Shown: positions 16,571-21,121 of the stretch, one piece after another
How positions within the stretch are numbered: the first letter of the stretch is position 1
Layout: each line of letters begins with the position of its first letter
Assembly (NCBI GenBank): GCA_030673645.1
Contig: DAOVIO010000055.1
Location: forward strand, 1-21,121
DNA: 21,121 nt
Direction: 5' to 3'
Source: JAGLSB01 sp023135955
GTDB lineage: Bacteria > Bacteroidota > Bacteroidia > Bacteroidales > GCA-2748055
Notes under the pieces: generated by a model
The model's input: the letters and a program-made list of their open reading frames with translations, nothing else
Databases searched by the model: none
What the model was told of the DNA's origin: nothing
Translations under genes and position numbers: made by a program

Positions 16571-16699
16571 TTATTCTGGATTTAGTCTATAGTATTTGTT
16601 ATAATTCGCCTTCTCCCACAGGGGAATCGGGCACTCACACTTAAGCACCAAGTATAACATGTTGTCGAGAATGTTTGGTTTAATATCCGCCTGAGACAT
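16571..16699 (-). CDS. Possible 42-residue protein or gene fragment
   Basis: The minus-strand frame MSQADIKPNILDNMLYLVLK, ending LWEKANYNKYYRLNPE and a stop, has a protein-like composition. The frame stays open upstream to about 16762 without a better ATG, so this could be the tail of a degraded gene. No ribosome-binding signal or family is recognised. Confidence 0.25.
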   Translation of the reverse strand: MSQADIKPNILDNMLYLVLKCECPIPLWEKANYNKYYRLNPE

Positions 16700-16897
16700 C
16701 CTGTTTATCAATTTCTGAATGGTTCTATAAGCTTGAATTAAGCATAAGAATCCCTCCCGTTTTCAAAACAAAAATTGGCAGTTATTTTTTTTCAGAGCTT
16801 ATAATGTCTTATTTTAGATATAGGCTTAGAAGTTATACTGATGATTTTCTTGAAAGTTGAGAAGAGAGTAAGAAAAAAAATCATAAATAATTTTTGT

Positions 16898-16905
16898 TAT
16901 ATTTG
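16898..16905 (+). promoter_or_regulatory. Candidate -7 element of the abortive-infection gene
   Basis: TATATTTG is an exact TAnnTTTG match about 135 bases before the preferred ATG at 17040. No clear -33 TTG lies 19-21 bases upstream. Confidence 0.4.
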
Positions 16906-17039
16906 AAATAGGGATATCTAATAGTGTGGGTATGTGGAATGGTATATATTCGGATTTCAAAATTATTGCTATTTTTAGTAGCATTCTGAGAAAACAATGT
17001 ATAAAATATAAAGTTTTATGCACATTAATACTTATTTAC

Positions 17040-18011
17040 ATGAAAAAAAATATCTGGATAATATTAGCAGTAATCCTTGGATCAATAGGGCTAGCAATCT
17101 TGCTCACTTCAATAGTTTGGATCGTTGCAGACAATAATTACTTTGCATGGTTTAGTAAGATTGATTTAGATAATGCTTCAGCATTTGGGGCTTATATTAG
17201 CGGTTTTGTGGGTGTTTTCTGGACAGGGGGTGGAGCAATATTAATTTTCGCAACTTTCAAAGAGCAACAAAAGTTAAGCGAGAAACAACAATTTGAATCA
17301 TCATTTTTTAATCTATTAAATACGTACCATAGTATTGCTTCTACAACTGAAGATGGATTCCCAGACCATTATCAAAAAGACAGAAATCAAAAGAAAGGTA
17401 GGGACTTCTTCACAGCTGTATTAAAGGAATTAAAAAGTAACTCAACTTCACAGTCATTTTATCAATCTATATGTAACAATGAAGAAATACCTGAGGTAAT
17501 TTTATTTCATAAAGATTTGGAGAAAAAAAACGAGTCTTCTGATATTATTCACACACCAGAATCTCAAATTGAAGTTTTTGAGGAAATTTGTTCCTTAAAA
17601 GAAAGATCCAAAGAATTCATTGTGGCACAATATGAATATACCTATAGATCATATCAAACAAAACTAGGTCATTATTTTAGATTTATTTATAATATTATGA
17701 AGTTCACAATAGGTGAAAGAAAAGAAAAATACAAAGATGAAGACAGGTATATTAATTTAATTCAAGCCCAGATGTCAAATGATGAACTTGGATTACTTTT
17801 TTATAATGCAATAAGTAAATATGGCAAAGCTAATGATGGAGAGCAGAAATTCCTTAGTTGGTTGAATGATTATAGCTTCTTTGAGAATATTGATCCAGAT
17901 TCTTTAATAGAAAGAGAGCATCATATTTATTACAAAACTATTTTCAAATTTCTAACAACAGAGGAAAGAAAACAAAAAAATGCAACAGTTAACAACAACA
18001 GCAGTTCATAG
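17040..18011 (+). CDS. putAbiC-family abortive-infection membrane protein
   Basis: With the ATG at 17040 the protein has 323 residues. Two membrane segments lie at about 5-30 and 48-72, joined by a short loop (NASAFGAYISGFVGVFW). A cytoplasmic helix follows (KEQQKLSEKQQFESSFFNLL, 74-93), then a variable middle, then HYFRFIYNIMKF (211-222) and YINLIQAQMSNDELGLLFYN (237-256). This architecture and the FE..FF.LL, YFR..Y.I.KF and Y.NL..AQ.S..EL.LLFYN motifs are those of the putative phage abortive infection family (Pfam putAbiC). Expected role: host shutdown on phage infection; the trigger and mechanism are unknown. The C-terminus is low-complexity Asn/Ser. It precedes a cluster of toxin-antitoxin genes on the same strand but is separated from them by 311 bases, so it is probably its own unit. 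Confidence 0.85.
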   Translation: MKKNIWIILAVILGSIGLAILLTSIVWIVADNNYFAWFSKIDLDNASAFGAYISGFVGVFWTGGGAILIFATFKEQQKLSEKQQFESSFFNLLNTYHSIASTTEDGFPDHYQKDRNQKKGRDFFTAVLKELKSNSTSQSFYQSICNNEEIPEVILFHKDLEKKNESSDIIHTPESQIEVFEEICSLKERSKEFIVAQYEYTYRSYQTKLGHYFRFIYNIMKFTIGERKEKYKDEDRYINLIQAQMSNDELGLLFYNAISKYGKANDGEQKFLSWLNDYSFFENIDPDSLIEREHHIYYKTIFKFLTTEERKQKNATVNNNSSS

Positions 18012-18322
18012 TGCATGCCGCAATTAGTTTTATTCAAGGGATTTGATGATATAACGAAGATGTTGGAAATTAATAAAAACACTACTAATAAAGCGGTTCG
18101 CACCATAGATGCATAACGTTGTATGCAATTCCCCCTGATTTGGAGACACTGATTTCTCAAGCGAACGTTTTCAAATTGGGAATGAGTAGATAGAAAAATA
18201 ATAAATGCAATAATCTAATAAATAACACGTTACAAAAATGTTAGTCATGTTTATGAAAGACGCCAAGAAACAAAAAATGTTTTTATTTTTTCTTTATTTA
18301 AGAAACTAAAAAATGTAAAGAA
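18012..18322. other. Intergenic region between the putAbiC-type and peptidase genes
   Basis: There is no supportable gene. It contains a small dyad GCATA-ACGTTG-TATGC at 18111-18126 and a T-rich run near 18280-18300 that could end or begin a transcript. No TAnnTTTG element was found before the next start codon. Confidence 0.6.
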
Positions 18323-19456
18323 ATGCCCATAGATAAAGTTTCATTAGGAAATAAGTTAAAACGTTGCAGAAAAAATCTAAACCTTGAGATATTAGATATT
18401 TCTAAGAATATTGGACTGTCACAAGAGTACATTAATGAAATTGAAGAAGGTTTGAAAGAACCAACTGGTGATGAAATTTTAATTTTCGCAGATTTCTACA
18501 AGCAAGATTATAAATATTTTATTAGTAACGAAAAGTTATCTGCATCCGAGCAAATAGAAGTTTTATATAGAAAATTAGGAGATGATTTTTCAAAAGAAGA
18601 CAGATGGGCAATTCAAGAGTTCATCTTTCTCTGTGAAACTGAGCAAAATATTTTACAATACTTAAGGTTTGAGAAAAGAAATTTCAATATACCAAAGTAT
18701 AAGAGAGTATACAAACAACAAGGAACTGAAACAGCGGATAAACTTAGAGCATTTCTAGGATACAAGGGTAGTGAATTATATCCAGATATCTACTCAGAGT
18801 TTAGGAAGATTGGTATTCATGTCTTTCGTAGAAAACTTAAAAATTCAAATATCTCAGGTTTATTTATTAAACATCCAGTAGCTGGGAAATGTATTCTTGT
18901 GAATTATGATGACGATATTTATAGGCAGAACTTTACACTTTCACATGAAATTTGCCATGCAATTTTAGATGATGAAATAGATTACAATGTTTCATTCGAA
19001 TCTGAAAGAGGGTATCGAGAAATCAGAGCAAATACTTTCGCTAGTAGTTTTTTAATCCCAAGTAGTGTTTTAAGCAATCTTAAGAATGTTACATGGAATA
19101 ATGATTTGATTCTAAAAACCGCTAATCGGTTGAAAGTAAATGTTCAACCTTTACTTATTGCCTTGAAATCTAATAAATGTATAAATCAAAAGGAATATAA
19201 TAGTTTTCTTAGACTAAAAATTCCTAGAAACAGCAAGGATGATTATGAATTAAAAGGTTTATCGCCGAAAATACGTACGTCGAAAAAAACACTTTTAGAA
19301 AAAGGAATGTCCACTTTTTATGTCCGTAAATGCCATGAAGCATATCTCAATGGTCATATCTCATCTGGGAAATTAGCAGAAATATTATTGGTGAAAAAAA
19401 ACGAATTGCCAAATATTCTGGAGTTATTTAAATTAAAATTGGATTATGGCTATTGA
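18323..19456 (+). CDS. XRE-HTH / ImmA-IrrE-like zinc metallopeptidase
   Basis: A 377-residue protein. Residues about 6-65 are an XRE-type helix-turn-helix (LGNKLKRCRKNLNLEILDIS, GLSQEYINEIEEGLKEPT). Residues about 125-250 are an ImmA/IrrE (COG2856) peptidase with HEICH (His208, Glu209, His212) and third zinc ligand Glu233 in YREIRANTFASSFLIPSSVL. Family knowledge: such proteins cleave a repressor or partner (ImmA of ICEBs1, IrrE of Deinococcus), and XRE-COG2856 fusions have been proposed as toxin-antitoxin components. The last 11 bases overlap the downstream PIN-like gene, so the two are translationally coupled. The C-terminal 100 residues are helical and may hold the partner-binding region. 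All zinc ligands are intact. Confidence 0.9.
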   Translation: MPIDKVSLGNKLKRCRKNLNLEILDISKNIGLSQEYINEIEEGLKEPTGDEILIFADFYKQDYKYFISNEKLSASEQIEVLYRKLGDDFSKEDRWAIQEFIFLCETEQNILQYLRFEKRNFNIPKYKRVYKQQGTETADKLRAFLGYKGSELYPDIYSEFRKIGIHVFRRKLKNSNISGLFIKHPVAGKCILVNYDDDIYRQNFTLSHEICHAILDDEIDYNVSFESERGYREIRANTFASSFLIPSSVLSNLKNVTWNNDLILKTANRLKVNVQPLLIALKSNKCINQKEYNSFLRLKIPRNSKDDYELKGLSPKIRTSKKTLLEKGMSTFYVRKCHEAYLNGHISSGKLAEILLVKKNELPNILELFKLKLDYGY

Positions 19457-20021
19457 TATCACAAAGTTTGAGAAACTAAATGTAATTGATACTTGTTCGA
19501 TAGATAATCTACTTTCATCTGAAACATTGTATCGTGCTGCAAAAAGTGCAAATTGTAATTTCTGTTATACGAAATTTGTAGAATATGAAATGCTGTATAA
19601 AACTAGAAAGGTTATTAGTGAAAACTCTCAAAAGCTACAGCAGAGGCTAAAAGACGAGACAATCTCTAAGAAATTTGAATGTCATAGTTTAAGTATTGAT
19701 GACTTACAAGAAATTGAAATTCTTGAAAAAAGAAAGAAATTGGGTGGTGGTGAATTATCAAGTATTGCATTTGCAAAAAAAATCAATCAATGTTTTATGA
19801 CTGATGATTCTCAGGCACGAAAATTTGGTCAATCAGTATTGGGGAATAATCGTGTTCAAACTACATCTCATTTGTTAGGGTGGCTATTTTATAATCGCGG
19901 TTTAATTGACAGTGACTTTTCGACTATTATTAAAGAGCATGAAAGTTATTCAAGACCACTAAGTAAATATTTTGAAAAAGCTTATCTTGAAAGTTTAAGA
20001 ATAAAAAGCATGAAAAAATAG
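19446..20021 (+). CDS. PIN-like nuclease protein coupled to the XRE-peptidase
   Basis: A 191-residue protein with a PIN-like pattern of acidic residues: Asp15 in NVIDTCSIDNLL, Glu46 or Glu48 in VEYEML, Glu103 in KLGGGELSSIAFAKK, and Asp120/Asp121 in FMTDDSQARKF. The GGGELSSIAFA...TDD pattern is typical of PIN proteins in which the third acidic residue is a Glu followed by helix and strand. It starts inside the end of the XRE-peptidase gene (11-base overlap). Inference: this is the effector ribonuclease, and the peptidase/HTH protein is its regulator or antidote. The C-terminal 45 residues beyond the PIN core are basic and helical. No signal peptide or membrane segment is present. Confidence 0.8.
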   Translation: MAIDITKFEKLNVIDTCSIDNLLSSETLYRAAKSANCNFCYTKFVEYEMLYKTRKVISENSQKLQQRLKDETISKKFECHSLSIDDLQEIEILEKRKKLGGGELSSIAFAKKINQCFMTDDSQARKFGQSVLGNNRVQTTSHLLGWLFYNRGLIDSDFSTIIKEHESYSRPLSKYFEKAYLESLRIKSMKK

Positions 20022-20274
20022 AAATTACGCTACCTAACACCCGTAACTGTTGCACAACCCTCATAGTTAAAACTCTATTGAAATTTCGGCAAGCAATCTA
20101 AACAAATCCCATTTTTAGTTCTAAGAATCCATATCGGCTTAAATATTCCAATATTTTCAAATATATATCCAACAAGCCCACTCTCCCCAATTTTTCACTT
20201 TGCGGGATACCCGGCGATAATTTGTTAGCAGGTATATGTATTGAAAAAGTAAATTAAAAAGAAATGATTTTTTA
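20022..20274. other. Intergenic region between the two right-hand modules
   Basis: There is no gene. The sequence is AT-rich and includes the run AATATTCCAATATTTTCAAA at about 20143, a near-palindrome of unclear use. The promoter of the next operon lies at its right end and is listed separately. Confidence 0.55.
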
Positions 20275-20304
20275 TTGAAATGTAATTTTTATTCACTAAT
20301 TTCG
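20275..20304 (+). promoter_or_regulatory. Promoter of the DUF2384/RES operon
   Basis: TTG at 20275-20277, 19 bases, then TAATTTCG at 20297-20304. Spacing fits the Bacteroidota -33/-7 pattern with one mismatch in the -7. Transcription would start about 20 bases before the ATG at 20330. Confidence 0.5.
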
Positions 20305-20309
20305 TTCAT

Positions 20310-20326
20310 ATAATAAAATATATTAT
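20310..20326. promoter_or_regulatory. Candidate operator of the DUF2384/RES operon
   Basis: An inverted repeat ATAATA (20310-20315) and TATTAT (20321-20326) with a 5-base centre lies on the predicted transcription start, where an antitoxin would block its own promoter. Being AT-only, it may be chance. Confidence 0.35.
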
Positions 20327-20329
20327 CAA

Positions 20330-20788
20330 ATGATAAGAGAAAAAGTATCGACAACTGAACATTACATGAAACTAAAAGAGGTTCTTGGGGAAAAATATGT
20401 AAATGCCGAAGTAGAAAGTCCCTTTGATTTTATTTATTTAGCAAATAAAGGTATTAGTGCTAATGTTGTAAAAAATTTTAGTATTTATTTTAACTTATCC
20501 TGGAATTTGACTGCTCATATGTTGAATGTTTCTGAACCTACACTTTATCGTTGGACGAAAGCAAATAAAAACTTAGAAAGGAACTTTTCTGTTAAATTAT
20601 TGGAAATAGCGGACCTGTTTCTTTATGGTTCAGAAGTGTTTGAAAATAAACAGATTTTTTTCAAATGGTTAAATCTTCCAAACACTGCTTTAGGAGGGCT
20701 TGAGCCTATGGAATTAGTAGAGATTCCTGGAGGAGTAGCGAAAGTGAGAGATATTCTGGGTAGAATAGAACATGGAGTTTACAGTTAA
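20330..20788 (+). CDS. Xre/MbcA/ParS-type antitoxin (DUF2384)
   Basis: A 152-residue antitoxin. The N-terminal half includes an Xre-like helix-turn-helix (about 55-80: LSWNLTAHMLNVSEPTLYRW). The C-terminal half is a DUF2384 domain (about 93-150) with ADLFLYGSEVF, FFKWLNLPNTALGGLEPMEL and GGVAKVRDILGRIEHGVYS. Family knowledge: this domain covers the active site of the RES toxin and the HTH represses the operon. The gene is three bases from the toxin start, as usual for these pairs. Length is typical. Confidence 0.93.
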   Translation: MIREKVSTTEHYMKLKEVLGEKYVNAEVESPFDFIYLANKGISANVVKNFSIYFNLSWNLTAHMLNVSEPTLYRWTKANKNLERNFSVKLLEIADLFLYGSEVFENKQIFFKWLNLPNTALGGLEPMELVEIPGGVAKVRDILGRIEHGVYS

Positions 20789-20791
20789 ATC

Positions 20792-21121
20792 ATGCGGGTA
20801 TACAGAATAACAGGGAAAAAGAACGCTAATGATTTAATGGGCACTGGTGCAGCGATGCATGGTGGTAGGTGGAATAAAAAAGGTTCTCCCGTTTTATATA
20901 CAGGAGCAAATAAAGAAATTGCACTTTTGGAAACTATTGTTCATACTCCTCCAATGTTGATACCTAAATTTGATATACTTACATTAGAGATTCCTGATAA
21001 TTCAATTACCGAAATAAAGATTGACCAATTACCAAATAATTGGAAAGTTTATCCGGCTCCAACCATTCTCTCTGAGATTGCAGAGAATTGGATAGAGGAA
21101 AATAAAACAATAGCACTTAAG
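20792..21121 (+). CDS. RES-domain toxin, NAD+-degrading, C-terminus cut by window edge
   Basis: 110 codons are open to the right edge. The conserved N-terminal RES core is present: YRITGKKNANDLMGTGAAMH, then GGRWNKKGSPVLYTG with Arg26 and Tyr36, and IALLETIVH with Glu47. The conserved Ser lies beyond the window. Family knowledge: RES toxins resemble ADP-ribosyltransferases and destroy NAD+ when released from their DUF2384 antitoxin. The partner is immediately upstream (20330-20788). Nothing in the visible part suggests inactivation. Confidence 0.92.
   Translation, partial: MRVYRITGKKNANDLMGTGAAMHGGRWNKKGSPVLYTGANKEIALLETIVHTPPMLIPKFDILTLEIPDNSITEIKIDQLPNNWKVYPAPTILSEIAENWIEENKTIALK

Larger units (their letters stand above)
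16459..17039. other. Mostly non-coding region before the abortive-infection gene
   Basis: About 580 AT-rich bases. They hold a possible 42-codon minus-strand frame (16571-16699) and a candidate -7 element (16898-16905). An in-frame ATG at 16926 would extend the next gene by 38 residues of low coding character. Nothing else was recognised. Confidence 0.6.

Noticed and set aside
18012..18130. Integron attC-like site
   Set aside because: Only a 5-bp dyad around AACGTT is present; the core GTTRRRY/RYYYAAC boxes do not fit and no integrase is seen.

Overview
The window looks like chromosomal DNA from an AT-rich member of the Bacteroidota, probably an anaerobe. The evidence is: several TAnnTTTG-type -7 promoter elements; signal peptides cleaved before Gln; outer-membrane barrels ending in Phe; an ORF6N-domain gene; and two enzymes typical of anaerobic CoA metabolism (a fused ADP-forming acyl-CoA synthetase and a giant double-domain dehydratase activase). 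No rRNA, tRNA or CRISPR array was recognised.

Left part (1-3540): a secreted protein gene runs off the left edge on the minus strand. Next comes a 0.5-kb internally deleted IS1182-type element whose two ends and transposase termini survive. It is followed by a compact type II toxin-antitoxin pair with a PIN-domain toxin, then a convergent HI0933/BaiN-type flavoprotein.

Middle part (3540-12250): the fused acyl-CoA synthetase (ADP-forming) is followed, across a small tandem repeat, by a polytopic membrane protein gene. That gene overlaps tail to tail with an ORF6N-domain gene. Directly beyond lies a second, collapsed copy of the same pair: the 5' part of the membrane gene joined to the 3' part of the ORF6N gene. 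Part of the membrane-gene segment is almost identical to the intact copy, while the rest has diverged. Then comes the 1421-residue activase with a downstream stem-loop.

Right-middle part (12250-16460): a promoter with a good Bacteroidota match leads into two paralogous secreted beta-barrel genes. They sit between two exact 19-bp direct repeats. A helical protein gene of unknown function lies convergently behind them, followed by a 21-bp-period minisatellite in which heptad-repeat reading frames are open on both strands.

Right part (16460-21121): a defence and toxin-antitoxin cluster, all on the plus strand. It holds a putAbiC-type abortive-infection membrane protein, an XRE-HTH/ImmA-like zinc peptidase overlapping a PIN-like protein gene, and a DUF2384 antitoxin with a RES-domain toxin that is cut by the right edge. 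With the PIN pair on the left and the decayed IS, these suggest an accessory-gene hotspot between core metabolic genes. The best candidates for something under-described are the peptidase/PIN-like pair, the collapsed membrane/ORF6N duplication, the hairpin inside ORF6N and the heptad minisatellite.
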